Shown: positions 14,782-23,882, counted from the stretch's first letter. The stretch is 64,000 nucleotides of DNA from Spirosoma taeanense (GCF_013127955.1 NZ_CP053435.1:2790001-2854000); one strand, 5' to 3'. The notes: generated by a model from the letters alone, not told the origin. Program-made: numbers and translations.

Positions 14782-17205
14782 CTATAACCTTACCTGCAGC
14801 GTCAGGTAAAGTGAGCGACCGTCAGAGGGCAGGATGCCCGGGCCTGGGTAGCCGGTTGCTCGCCGGGTAAAATAAAAGACATTGGTTAAATTGTTAAGGC
14901 TTCCTTCCAGCCGAAAACGACGGAACTGGTAAGAGCAGCTCGCATCCAGTATATGATAGGCCGGAATTAGACCAATAACCGCCGATACACCACCCTCACG
15001 GGCGTTGGTGGCATCCGTGAACTGTTCAGAAAGGTAGGTGTACTGGAGCGACGTTTTAAGGTTATTTATGCCAAACCGGACTCCCGTCTTCAGGTTAACA
15101 GCCGGTACGAACTCAACCCGGTTACCTACCACCCCGGGAATTTCACTGACTGCATAGCGGGAATGGATGAAGGCCAGATTAGTAAACAGAACCCCACTGA
15201 GGGTGGTACGTTGAGGTTGGAGCAGTCGCAGCAGGTCTGCCTCTGCATAGGACTCCAAGCCTAGAATCAGCGCCTGGCCGATATTACTCCGGCGCCGGAG
15301 AACCCGATCGCTCTGGTCATAAAACTGCACTTCCCCAATGCGATTGTTATAGTTAAGCACAAAACCACTTACATCAAAGCTGTAGAGGGTAGTCTGTGTA
15401 CTTCGCACGCCTACGTCAACCGAATAGCCACGTTCATCCTTTAGATTGGGGTCAATTACCTGCGAAGGGTTGGCAATGCGCATGTCGCTGAAGGTAATGG
15501 AGCGGTAATTCTGGGATAGGTTGGCATAAAGGTCCAGAAGACTGCTCGGCTTAACGCTCAGCCCCAATCCACCCAGCAGGAACTGACGACCGTTCATACG
15601 CTCTTCGGGGGTACGGCTGGCACTTAAGATATTACCCGCCAGATCCCGGGTAAGCGTACCGTAAAAGCCGTTGGCCCGGGTTAGGATGTATTCATACCGA
15701 AGGCCCGGAGTGAGCGAAAACTTATCGCCTATATAAAAGATATTCTCGGCAAACAGAGCTACATTCTTATTCGGAAAGCGGTAATCGGATGAGATACCCT
15801 GTTGCTCATCAATAAACGAGAAATCATGCCCCTTTCCCTTACTACCTAATCCCTGCACGTTGTGATTAAAACCATGGTAGTACCGGCTGCCTACCAGCCC
15901 CACGGCCTGATGAGAACCTATGGAGTAACGTTTTAAATAGCGGGCCTCAGCACCCCAGTTGGCGAAGTCGCCTTTTATCAGGTCCCGCTCACTTAAATCA
16001 TCCGGACTGGCCACCCGATTAGGCCGAAACCCTAAGGAATACCGGTAAGCTGACAACCCAAATAACCTTACATTAACCTCACTCGAGACACTGAATTTAT
16101 GGTCAAAATGCAGGGCAGGCAGCGTCCAGTTAACGGCAAACCAATTACGCTCCCGGTTACTCTGTCGGGGATTCTCCCGAAACATGGCATCGGTCAGGCC
16201 ACCCGGCTGCTGGGCCAGATAGCTCATCTGGGTCAGCTCAGCACCCAAGGTTGTTTTAGGCGAGATGAGATAGTTCACATTGCCATAGGCTGTATAGTTG
16301 CTGAAGTGGGAATTCGGGCGCCAGCCATTCCCCACCTTATATTGAAAGAACGTATAGTAGCTTAGCTTGCCTACGGTACCGCTGAGACTCGTAAAAGCGT
16401 TGTAAAAGCCAAATGAACCAAGCGTCTGGCGAGCCGTCAGCTCTAGTTTGCGGTTCGTAACGGGCTTTTTCATGACAAAGTTGAGTAGCCCCCCAAACTG
16501 AGTTCCATACTGCAGGGAAGCGGCTCCTCGGACGATCTGTATCCGACCAATGGCTTCAACCGGGGGCGTATAATAACTCTCAGGATAGCCCAGCGCATCG
16601 GCGCTGATGTCATAACCGTTCTGACGTACGTTAAAATTAGCTGTTCGGTTGGGATCCAATCCACGCCCACCAATACTCAATTGCAGGCCAGCACCTTCAT
16701 TTTCATAAATATTCAGGCCAGCTACACGGGCATAGATCTGGCGAGCATTGTTAGTAGCCAGATTGGCTACTAACTGCTCAGGAATGATTACCTCGGATTT
16801 TTTTCCTTCATAAATTCCCATGTTCTCTACCCCCCGCATGCGGGTAAAGCCAAAATCCGTTCGCTTATCCGTGACCACCAGTTCGTCCAGCGTTTGGGTT
16901 CGGCTGTTTAGCCACAGGCTTACGTATCTGTTCCCATTGTGGATGGATACGTCCATCTTTGCAACCCAAAAGTCTGGATGGATCACCTGTAACGTGTATT
17001 GGCCATTCGCCAGATTGGTAAACTCAAACCGTCCTGAACTATCCGTGGTGGTGACAAGACGGCCATTCGCCAGATAAACCCGGCAACCAGCCTGGCCGGT
17101 GCTGTCAGCTCGTGATCCAACTCTGCCTGATAGGTTATATTGCCCAAAGGCTAACGAGGAAAGCAGCCAAAAGAAAAAAAAATTAGAAACCAATGATTTC
17201 ATCAT
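14782..17205 (-). CDS. TonB-dependent outer-membrane receptor (FecA-like), imelysin-operon member
   Basis: About 807 residues from the ATG at 17205 (MMKSLVSNFFFFWLL signal). A carboxypeptidase-regulatory-like domain (YNLSGRVGSRADSTGQAG, GQYTLQVIHPDF) comes first, then a plug domain with NARQIYARVAGLNIYENEG, LSIGGRGLDPNR and IGRIQIVRGAASLQYGTQFGG, then a barrel ending in LYLTLQVRL. The plug sequence resembles ferric-dicitrate-type receptors. The start lies inside the 3' end of the HTTM gene (22-base overlap), indicating translational coupling. With imelysin and DUF4856 lipoproteins upstream, iron or another metal complex is the most likely ligand (inference). Confidence 0.9.
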   Translation of the reverse strand: MMKSLVSNFFFFWLLSSLAFGQYNLSGRVGSRADSTGQAGCRVYLANGRLVTTTDSSGRFEFTNLANGQYTLQVIHPDFWVAKMDVSIHNGNRYVSLWLNSRTQTLDELVVTDKRTDFGFTRMRGVENMGIYEGKKSEVIIPEQLVANLATNNARQIYARVAGLNIYENEGAGLQLSIGGRGLDPNRTANFNVRQNGYDISADALGYPESYYTPPVEAIGRIQIVRGAASLQYGTQFGGLLNFVMKKPVTNRKLELTARQTLGSFGFYNAFTSLSGTVGKLSYYTFFQYKVGNGWRPNSHFSNYTAYGNVNYLISPKTTLGAELTQMSYLAQQPGGLTDAMFRENPRQSNRERNWFAVNWTLPALHFDHKFSVSSEVNVRLFGLSAYRYSLGFRPNRVASPDDLSERDLIKGDFANWGAEARYLKRYSIGSHQAVGLVGSRYYHGFNHNVQGLGSKGKGHDFSFIDEQQGISSDYRFPNKNVALFAENIFYIGDKFSLTPGLRYEYILTRANGFYGTLTRDLAGNILSASRTPEERMNGRQFLLGGLGLSVKPSSLLDLYANLSQNYRSITFSDMRIANPSQVIDPNLKDERGYSVDVGVRSTQTTLYSFDVSGFVLNYNNRIGEVQFYDQSDRVLRRRSNIGQALILGLESYAEADLLRLLQPQRTTLSGVLFTNLAFIHSRYAVSEIPGVVGNRVEFVPAVNLKTGVRFGINNLKTSLQYTYLSEQFTDATNAREGGVSAVIGLIPAYHILDASCSYQFRRFRLEGSLNNLTNVFYFTRRATGYPGPGILPSDGRSLYLTLQVRL

Positions 17206-18532
17206 CAAAAGGGGTAATCCACGTTTTTGGAGCGAACGAGTCTTCCAGTCGGGCCAGGTTAATGGTGGGGGCAACCAGTGGTTTACCCAGCCGGCCATTC
17301 AGCGCTACGTACGAATCCACATACACTTGTGGTTGGTGAAAGCCCTGCTGCGCATAATGGTTCCGTAGCAGGTGGGCATATTGCAGGAGCATGTCCGGCT
17401 GAGTAGCCATCATCTTTTCCTGCAATGGAGTCAGGAAGGTAGAATTATTCACGACCACCTGATGCCCCCGGTCGTCTTTCACCGTAAACTGAGCATATCC
17501 CGCCTTTTCCATAAGCATAACCCGCCAGGAAAAGCGGTAACCCTGCTCACTCCAAAAAAGCTCCCCTGGATACAGCAGGTAGCGAAAAGGAAGCAACAGT
17601 TGTACCACAAAAAAAAAGAGCAGCAGAATCAGTATGCAAAACTCGGTTGGCGGTGTATACCGGGACAGCCGTGTGGATTCCATGAACGCTTGCGGCAGGG
17701 CCAGCCACTGGGCCAGTCGGTTTAACACGCGTTGGTGGAAGTCGGGGGAGAAAAAAAGCAGTCCCGTAACAATCATAATGTAGGGAAACATGCCAATAGG
17801 AAACAGCAGGGCTGTCAGACCATGAAAAAGCACAACGGCGACATAAGCCAAGAGCCGGGTCGGGGCGTACCAGAGTAGAAAGGGAATGCTCAGATCATAC
17901 AGACAGCCGATCCAGCTAAAAACAAAGGCAACCCATTCTTCATTTAACAGGAAGCCAACCAAGGGCAGATCATTATGGGCTGGTAACCAGATACGCAGGG
18001 GCAGGGCATGGAACAGCCAATCGCTGTTTAGCTTGGCCAGGCCAGCGTACACATATAAAATAGTAATGAGCAGTTTTAGGGAATCGATGGTCCAGGCCGG
18101 AACCTGATGGCCAGGTTTTACGCGTCCTTTATAAGCATCAACGGAAAAGTATACCTGCGCGGGCAGGACAATTAACAACAGACAAACCAGACTGGTGAAG
18201 TAGTAGTGGTTGAGGTACGTAGACTTATCAATTAGCTCAATATAAGTAAAGCTCAGAAAAAGGGTTATTGCTGCAAGCCGGTAATACCAGCCCAAAGCCA
18301 CCAATAGAGCTGCCACAGCACAAATAGCAAAGAGCCAGTACGTATAGGAACCTAAAGGTTTGATAAATTCAAACCCGTAAAAAGGGAAAAAAAATGTGGG
18401 CTGTATATAGAGCTCGTCGATCCAGCCCTTACTCCAGAAGCGTATGATGCTACCCAGGAGCATTAGACCAAAGATCATTCGAAAAACCACCAGCGGGGTT
18501 ACCGATGTCGTTTTGTGTAGATAAGCCCCCAT
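17183..18532 (-). CDS. HTTM-domain (vitamin K-dependent gamma-carboxylase-like) membrane protein
   Basis: 449 residues. The first ~300 hold several hydrophobic helices typical of the HTTM family (horizontally transferred transmembrane; related to vitamin K gamma-glutamyl carboxylase): VVFRMIFGLMLLGSIIRFW, YFTSLVCLLLIVLPAQVYFSVDA, IGCLYDLSIPFLLWY and a YRFSWRVMLMEKAGYAQFTV segment opening a soluble C-terminal domain. It begins 5 bases after the imelysin stop and overlaps the TonB receptor start, so it is central to the operon. The reaction in bacteria is unknown. A role in modifying or handling a protein or metal ligand in the envelope is only a guess from context. Confidence 0.8.
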   Translation of the reverse strand: MGAYLHKTTSVTPLVVFRMIFGLMLLGSIIRFWSKGWIDELYIQPTFFFPFYGFEFIKPLGSYTYWLFAICAVAALLVALGWYYRLAAITLFLSFTYIELIDKSTYLNHYYFTSLVCLLLIVLPAQVYFSVDAYKGRVKPGHQVPAWTIDSLKLLITILYVYAGLAKLNSDWLFHALPLRIWLPAHNDLPLVGFLLNEEWVAFVFSWIGCLYDLSIPFLLWYAPTRLLAYVAVVLFHGLTALLFPIGMFPYIMIVTGLLFFSPDFHQRVLNRLAQWLALPQAFMESTRLSRYTPPTEFCILILLLFFFVVQLLLPFRYLLYPGELFWSEQGYRFSWRVMLMEKAGYAQFTVKDDRGHQVVVNNSTFLTPLQEKMMATQPDMLLQYAHLLRNHYAQQGFHQPQVYVDSYVALNGRLGKPLVAPTINLARLEDSFAPKTWITPFDDEIIGF

Positions 18533-18536
18533 CTGC

Positions 18537-19697
18537 TTAATCGCCGTCGTTATCTGTGTAGGTAATGGTAATGCTCATGGCCGTGGTCATATCCACCTTA
18601 AGCATGCGGATGGCCTTCTGCATCTCTGTATATACACTCGTCACAGCCGCTGTATTGAGGGTTACCTCGTCGTAAAGAGACGGCTTTAAGGTGTTAAGCC
18701 GATCCTGGACTGAGTTAAACTGAGTGTTGATCAGGTCGGTCAGAAGAGTGCCTGTACGACTATCCTTTGCATTCAGCCCGTTGAGGTAGGTTTTCAGACT
18801 GGGCCCTTCCAGTCCGTTTTTAACCCCTTTGCCATTGAAGAAATCAACAGCTGCTGTATGGGCCGCTTTGGCCAGAGTCAAGCCAAGCCCTTTGCTGTAA
18901 AGGGCCTCTACCTTATCAGGCATAGGCGTGCCATTGGTCATCGCTCCGGATGGGATACCGAATTTACCCGACCGGATATAGCGCTCATAATGCATTACGT
19001 AACCGTTGACTAACTTGGAGGTCGAGCAGCCCGCATCCAGGCCGGTGCAGTTCACGAACGTATCCCGGTACCCCCCCGTCCATTCGCTGTAAACGGTATT
19101 GAAGAGCGTTTTCATCTGCGTTGTAATGCGCTTTAAGTACGCCAGCCGTTTGGCCGCATCAGGCGCCGATGTATAGCGAGCTACAATCGCTTCATCGCCG
19201 GAATCTAATCCGTTCAACAGGTAGTCAAGGGCCGGAAAACCCTGACGGGGATACGCAGCCGGTACGTCAAGCGGAGCGGAGGCTCCAATGCTAATGTACT
19301 CCTCAATGCCAATGCCATTGGCCGGGTATATATTAAAGAAATTGCGAAGCGTGTGCCTTTCGGCGGGTCCAACATCATACAACTCTACTTTCTGCCATTC
19401 TGTATACGCCGTAGCCCAAGCCCGGCGCAGATCCGATAACGTTGCTTTGCTTGGCTTAGCGGTAAACGCATCCACCCTGGTGAGCATGTCATCAAAGGTC
19501 GTTTCAAAATTGGCGTAGCCTGGCAGAATGATGTTATCAGCGATGTTCGTAAGCATTGCCTGGCGATTCGTGCCCGCCCCGTCCGTGGGCTGAGGGTTCG
19601 GTGTTTCCTGAGCGCTCTTTGTCGAGCAAGCCCACAAAATGCCGATCAGTATTCCCATTAAAAAAACCGATTTCCACGTGCGCTGTCGCATAGCCAT
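18537..19697 (-). CDS. Imelysin (peptidase M75)-family lipoprotein
   Basis: About 386 residues with a lipobox GILWAC (Cys24). ATGs at 19697 and 19691 are both possible starts; the first is given. The imelysin fold is supported by ILPGYANFETTFDDM, LRRAWATAYTEWQKVELYDVGP, RQGFPALDYLLNGL and a repeat-like second half. The canonical GxHxxE motif of imelysin peptidases is not intact: the matching place reads GIGIEE, and GFPALD occupies the second motif. This resembles the imelysin-like (IPPA-type) variants thought to be non-peptidase iron-related proteins. It lies between a DUF4856 lipoprotein and an HTTM protein, with a TonB receptor downstream, consistent with surface or periplasmic metal handling. 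Confidence 0.85.
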   Translation of the reverse strand: MAMRQRTWKSVFLMGILIGILWACSTKSAQETPNPQPTDGAGTNRQAMLTNIADNIILPGYANFETTFDDMLTRVDAFTAKPSKATLSDLRRAWATAYTEWQKVELYDVGPAERHTLRNFFNIYPANGIGIEEYISIGASAPLDVPAAYPRQGFPALDYLLNGLDSGDEAIVARYTSAPDAAKRLAYLKRITTQMKTLFNTVYSEWTGGYRDTFVNCTGLDAGCSTSKLVNGYVMHYERYIRSGKFGIPSGAMTNGTPMPDKVEALYSKGLGLTLAKAAHTAAVDFFNGKGVKNGLEGPSLKTYLNGLNAKDSRTGTLLTDLINTQFNSVQDRLNTLKPSLYDEVTLNTAAVTSVYTEMQKAIRMLKVDMTTAMSITITYTDNDGD

Positions 19698-19707
19698 AGA
19701 ATAGAGA

Positions 19708-19734
19708 TACCGGAAGACAAGTTGTCTTCCGGTA
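19708..19734. promoter_or_regulatory. Perfect palindrome between DUF4856 and imelysin genes
   Basis: TACCGGAAGACAA (19708-19720), a central G and TTGTCTTCCGGTA (19722-19734) form a perfect inverted repeat. As RNA it would be a ~10-bp stem with a 5-base loop just upstream of the imelysin start at 19697. It may be an attenuator, an mRNA processing point or a protein-binding site separating the first gene from the rest of the operon. No T-tract follows on the minus strand. Confidence 0.6.
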
Positions 19735-19755
19735 AAGGATTTAATTAAGAAGTGA

Positions 19756-20922
19756 TTAATTGAGCTGTTTGAACTCAATGCGTATGGCGTCAGCGGCTGC
19801 ATCAATTTTGGTGTTGGTCAATCCCCAGAAACCATTTGGAGCTGCATACACCAGGTTAGTTAACAGGTTATCCGAGAAGGTGGCATCCCCACCATTCAAT
19901 TTGGCGTAGCGTAAGCTGTAAATAAAGCCAAGGCCCTCACCAATCGCATGGGCCCGAGCCGCATCGGTGGTGCCCGTCTTCCATTTGCCCAGATAGCCCA
20001 CGGCGGCAGAAGCCACCGCTTTTTCCATTTCGGTGCGTAGTAACGTAGCCTGAGCTTTCAGCGTCTGCTGGTCGTTATTGACAATTGCTGCCCGTCCTTT
20101 CAGTAGTGCCGGATGAATCTTGGCAAAACCATCTTTATTATATTCCCACAGGTAGGAGCCCAGAAAGCTTTCGCCCGAGGAGGTGGTCGTAGCCTTACCG
20201 CCGTAAACGGGGTTGGCCGTCAGGATACCATAGATCTGATCCCAGTTCTGCTCCAGAGCTGTGTAGTTTTTGCCCGCAACCAGGGTGGAGTTGTCTGCCG
20301 ACAGGTTTTTGTCACTCAGGAGCACGTTGGCAATATAATCTAGCTGAAAGGCGCCAATAAGCGACTTTTGAATAATCTGCGCCCATTCAATGCCTTTCTC
20401 ATCAACCAGGTAGGTGCCTAACTTGCCAGCTTTGCCTTCAGACGCCGTCTGGCCTACCGATTTGCTGGCGTTAGCCATGGCCGTGAAGCCAGACTCAATG
20501 GTTAGGCGTTCTTTCTCGGCTTCCCCTGCGGGTAGTGATGAGGCCGTCACACTGCGCAGCTGCACGCCCGAGGTGTTCAGAGTTGTGAGCGAACCAGAGA
20601 AAGGACTACTGGCATTGGCAAACATATTTTTAAGCTGGATGGCATCTAATGTAGCCCCGGTGCTGGCCGCAGTTCCATTGTAGGTATTAATAGCCCGAAA
20701 CATCAACAGGCGATTGCTGCCATTGGTCAGATCAACAGTCGACGTTTTCTTCTCATCAAGAAAACGGGTGGCATACGTTGCTGTGTCTGAGAGCGAGGCA
20801 TAGTCGATCTTCGGTCGAAGTTGGGGTGTAACGGTGGTTTCTTTCTCGGTAGAGCAGGACCACAGGCTGGTAGTCAGGAGAATAACAGACAGAGTTGAAA
20901 AGCGTAGAAAACGTGAAGTCAT
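19756..20922 (-). CDS. DUF4856-domain lipoprotein
   Basis: 388 residues with a lipobox SLWSC (Cys23). The body matches the DUF4856 family: LRPKIDYASLSDTATYATRFLDEK at the start, an alternating helical middle (LGTYLVDEKGIEWAQIIQKSLIGA; NYTALEQNWDQIYGILTANP), and EGLGFIYSLRYAKLNG near the end. Members are commonly next to imelysin and TonB-receptor genes in Bacteroidota, as here. It is the first gene of the minus-strand operon. The function is not established; the architecture and length recall imelysin-like helical metal-binding lipoproteins. A small inverted repeat (CAGGT/ACCTG, 20941-20954) lies just upstream of the start. Confidence 0.82.
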   Translation of the reverse strand: MTSRFLRFSTLSVILLTTSLWSCSTEKETTVTPQLRPKIDYASLSDTATYATRFLDEKKTSTVDLTNGSNRLLMFRAINTYNGTAASTGATLDAIQLKNMFANASSPFSGSLTTLNTSGVQLRSVTASSLPAGEAEKERLTIESGFTAMANASKSVGQTASEGKAGKLGTYLVDEKGIEWAQIIQKSLIGAFQLDYIANVLLSDKNLSADNSTLVAGKNYTALEQNWDQIYGILTANPVYGGKATTTSSGESFLGSYLWEYNKDGFAKIHPALLKGRAAIVNNDQQTLKAQATLLRTEMEKAVASAAVGYLGKWKTGTTDAARAHAIGEGLGFIYSLRYAKLNGGDATFSDNLLTNLVYAAPNGFWGLTNTKIDAAADAIRIEFKQLN

Positions 20923-21488
20923 GGTATCTGCGAATTAGAACAGGTCAAAACCTGCACAAAGAACTTCTTTATTTAGATTAAATACAAATAAAATGCCCAA
21001 ATAACTTTTTATCATATTACCTACTGGGGCTAACGTATTTGATGAGTAGATGTAATTTTTTCCTTCAATATCTTTCTCTATCAATCGGTAAAGCTATTAC
21101 AGCACCTGAGGAATCAAAAGGTTGTTCGTTAGGAACAAGCACAGTTTTTCAATAGCAGAATATTTCTTCAAGGCTGAATCTCAACAGCATTCAGTTAAAA
21201 TGAGGGTATATAAAGAAGCTTTGCTGGGGACATAGGCAACCTTATCGAAAGTGGAATTGCGGCAGAGTTAGTAGCAAGATTGATCCGCCAGTTTGATAAC
21301 CATGTTTACAGCACAGGATGTTGAACTAAGATTATGATAGGATTACAAAAGCTTTGACGATCAGCCGGATGTGTGAATAGAAACGAATGTTTTTACCAGG
21401 GTTATAATTAAAGTATAAACAAACGTTGGCGGTCTGGTTGAAGATAGAGCAGAACGGATCAATCTGTGTAGAGGTATCTTGCCGGGTT
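20923..21488. other. Intergenic region upstream of the imelysin operon
   Basis: 566 bases without a convincing gene, AT-rich compared with its neighbours. It must hold the promoter of the minus-strand DUF4856 operon and the 3' end of the LacI transcript. I see an imperfect palindrome TTATTT-N11-AAATAA at 20969-20991 and a short inverted repeat at 20941-20954 in the probable leader. Either could be an operator for a metal regulator, but no canonical Fur box is present. The rest shows nothing I recognise. Confidence 0.4.
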
Positions 21489-22523
21489 TTAATCAAGCAG
21501 ACTAACAGCCAGGGGTTGGGTTGATGCCTGGACGACCAGTGTTGCCGGAAGGTTTGCCTGCGTTATTCGATTATTGGCGGACATCGTTTCCAATAAAATC
21601 CGGGTGGCTAGTTGTCCCATCTCCTGTAGCGGCTGCCGAACATAGGTGAGCGGGCTATGGAACAGATCATTAATATCCGTTTCGTCGAAACTGACAACGG
21701 CTACGTTATCGGGTATGCGAATGGACTGCGATTTAAGCTGCCGTAAGCCACATAACGCCAGCGTATTCGACGCGAACACGATCGCTTCTACGGGATTGTG
21801 CCCGGCCGTAAGCTCATGAATCGCTTTAGCTACTTCGGGTATCAGGTTACTACGGCTGATTTCCCTCAGCCAGCGTTTTTTGAAGGGAATCTGATGGTCG
21901 TTCAAGGCTGATCGGTAACCTCTCGTGCGTTCATTAATGTGGGTAAGCTCCGTCTGGAACGTAAGCATGCCGATTCGCCGAAAGCCGGACCGGATCAGGT
22001 GCTCCGTGGCCAGATAAATTGCCTGATGATTGTCCAGGGCCACGTAACTGGTCCGCAGGTCGGGAAAATAGCGGTCAATAAGCACGAAAGGGGTCGCCTG
22101 TTGCTGTAACTGAATGATCTGATCCTGCGTACCTTCGGGAGGGGCGATCAGTAAGCCATCAACGTTCCGGCTGAGCAGGGTGTTTATCAGCTTCCGGAAT
22201 TTTTGAGGATTCTCATCCGAACTGGCGAAGATAAGCGTGTAGCCCTGTCGGTCGGCTTCGTCTTCAATATACCGGGCCAGAGAAGAAAAAAACGGATTGG
22301 CAATGTCGGCTACCAACAAACCCAACGTGCGGGTTTTGTTGGTTTTCAGGCTTTTAGCGATCTGGTTGGGCTGGTAATTTAACTCCTGAGCGGCTTTGCG
22401 GATTTTTTGCGCAACGGCCTTACTGATCCGGTTCTCCCGCTTGTTGTTCAGAACGTAAGAAACAAGAGCCGTAGAAACCCCTACCAGCTGAGCTATATCC
22501 TTTAAGGAAGTTCGTTTTGCCAT
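21489..22523 (-). CDS. LacI/GalR-family transcriptional regulator
   Basis: About 344 residues from the ATG at 22523 (MAKRTSLKDIA); an upstream in-frame start would add a non-homologous leader. The HTH is at residues ~5-27 (SLKDIAQLVGVSTALVSYVL) with the hinge helix YQPNQIAKSLKTNK. A periplasmic-binding-protein-like effector domain follows (TLGLLVADIANPFFSSLARY; NVDGLLIAPPEG; PFVLIDRYFP; AVVSFDETDINDLFHSPLTYVRQP). It would bind a sugar-type effector. A near-palindromic operator lies 33-44 bases upstream of its start and a perfect copy ~150 bases further on, so autoregulation and control of a plus-strand target are likely. Confidence 0.92.
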   Translation of the reverse strand: MAKRTSLKDIAQLVGVSTALVSYVLNNKRENRISKAVAQKIRKAAQELNYQPNQIAKSLKTNKTRTLGLLVADIANPFFSSLARYIEDEADRQGYTLIFASSDENPQKFRKLINTLLSRNVDGLLIAPPEGTQDQIIQLQQQATPFVLIDRYFPDLRTSYVALDNHQAIYLATEHLIRSGFRRIGMLTFQTELTHINERTRGYRSALNDHQIPFKKRWLREISRSNLIPEVAKAIHELTAGHNPVEAIVFASNTLALCGLRQLKSQSIRIPDNVAVVSFDETDINDLFHSPLTYVRQPLQEMGQLATRILLETMSANNRITQANLPATLVVQASTQPLAVSLLD

Positions 22524-22555
22524 ATCTGCAACATAAAAATAATTCAATAAATTAT

Positions 22556-22567
22556 TTAATCGTTTAA
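22556..22567. promoter_or_regulatory. Probable LacI-family operator 1 (autoregulatory)
   Basis: TTAATCGTTTAA, an inverted repeat with the central CG typical of LacI-family operators and one mismatch from the perfect copy at 22705-22716. It lies in the leader/promoter of the LacI gene, and the 9-base core CGTTTAAAC is shared by both sites. Confidence 0.6.
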
Positions 22568-22704
22568 ACATGAAATTGTTTCATAAGAGAGCCGTAGGGG
22601 TTGAAACTTCATAAAATAATTCTAAATTGGTCATATTAATTGTATTATTATTGTATATATGGATGGTTATACGAGGAAATTTGCCCATAAAGAGCGTTTA
22701 TTGG

Positions 22705-22716
22705 TTAAACGTTTAA
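22705..22716. promoter_or_regulatory. Probable LacI-family operator 2
   Basis: TTAAACGTTTAA is a perfect 12-base palindrome with a central CG, and the same core as operator 1, about 149 bases away. It could allow DNA looping, or serve a plus-strand promoter. No intact gene with a sugar-metabolic function follows directly, so its original target may have been lost. Confidence 0.6.
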
Positions 22717-23494
22717 ACTTTTGTCCTACCGAGTCCGTTTCTTTGCTGAAGCCTTGAGCGTAAGTGAGTTAAATGAAACGGAGATCATCTCTCGTTTAAT
22801 CACATCGATTTATACAACGGATCAAAGCTGTCGAGGTAGGTTGAATCTGGTCAACTGCGTAACAAGTGGATTGACGCCTGTTCACGGGCAATCACGTTCG
22901 CCCAATGACAAGCAACAGACCGGGGTTTATCAGGAAGGAATCGTTGAATCACCAGACTGATGCACAAGCAACAAACTGACCATGGAACTGACACACATTA
23001 CTATAAAAAAGGCCTTTCTGGCCAACTTTCGCTTTTTATCTAGACAAACGCTGGCTAAGAGTCTCAGCCAATGGACAGAGGTATTTGAAGCCCTGAGCCG
23101 ACATGGCGCCCCGTTTGGGGAGAACTGGCTATCCACTAAACCATCAGTATCGGGTGGAAGCCATCGGATAAGCCAACCTTAAACAATATTGCGTTGAAAT
23201 CCAGTATCGGCATGTGATTCGAATTGATACCTGAACGACCGGCTAATTATCAAACCAAACATACCGTAAAGGCCGGCTGGTCGACAGCGCAGCAGTTAAA
23301 TCGTCTTTGTTCAATTGGGTATTCGTGCAAAAGCAAGCGCATCGGGGGCTTAAACACAGAATCTCCGGCGGCTGACGATAGCCAATCTACATTGACTGAC
23401 TGCATTAATCCTGACGTAATACGATCCGGTTTACCGGCGTATAAGTCTGTATCGCCCGGTCACGGGCATTCATCTCCAACAAGATCATTCTGAC
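22717..23494. other. Low-coding stretch after the LacI operators, possible gene remnants
   Basis: About 780 bases with only short open frames, none of which I recognise. The best candidate is 22982-23182 (+), 66 codons beginning MELTHITIKKAFLANFRF. Around 23130-23220 another frame reads HQYRVEAIG, a stop, then LKQYCVEIQYRHVIRIDT and a second stop, which looks like a coding sequence broken by a nonsense codon. Since the neighbouring region has clear pseudogenes, I read this as decayed DNA rather than functional genes, but a small real gene is not excluded. Confidence 0.35.
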
Positions 23495-23806
23495 ATGAAA
23501 CGTTATTCAGTTTTATACCTGCTCCAGGAGCAGTACCACCATATTGGCTGCACCAGCTACGCCCAGGCCCGAACCGTGCTGCAAACGCTGCTGCAGGACA
23601 GCCGCCGGACGCCGGTAGGCATCTATGATGCCAAGACCGAGCTGTTTGAGTGGGAGCCGGGCGGCCAGCAGGCCTACAACCAGGCCAGCATCGAAGAGCA
23701 GAGCCGGCAGGCCGAGCAGGTCATCACCATCGCCCAGGCATTACGGCGTCGCGACGCGAGCTGGCATCCGGCACTAAACTTCCAGCGTCCCAGCTTTTTC
23801 GCCTGA
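23495..23806 (+). CDS. Conserved small protein of unknown function, 103 aa, copy A
   Basis: 103 residues, no signal peptide or membrane segment. The sequence is rich in Gln and charged residues (LYLLQEQYHHIGCTSYAQA; GIYDAKTELFEWEPGGQQAYNQ; EEQSRQAEQVITIAQALR), suggesting a small cytoplasmic alpha/beta protein. I do not recognise a family. A second copy at 24690-25001 is nearly identical in the middle. Conservation of the reading frame with synonymous changes in the first codons indicates that both are translated genes. It stands 790 bases downstream of a LacI-type operator and 76 bases before an isolated mannitol-dehydrogenase domain, but a link to either is not demonstrated. Confidence 0.6.
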   Translation: MKRYSVLYLLQEQYHHIGCTSYAQARTVLQTLLQDSRRTPVGIYDAKTELFEWEPGGQQAYNQASIEEQSRQAEQVITIAQALRRRDASWHPALNFQRPSFFA

Positions 23807-23882
23807 ACTAAGTCTTTCGAAGACCCGGACACTTTCCGGTTAGGTTTCCAGGAATAATTAGACCAGCTAAATCCAACTGAAT

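Noticed and set aside
22721..22960. A 79-codon plus-strand gene directly after LacI operator 2
   Set aside because: It begins at a TTG without a ribosome site and has no recognisable domain; it is better seen as chance or decayed sequence.
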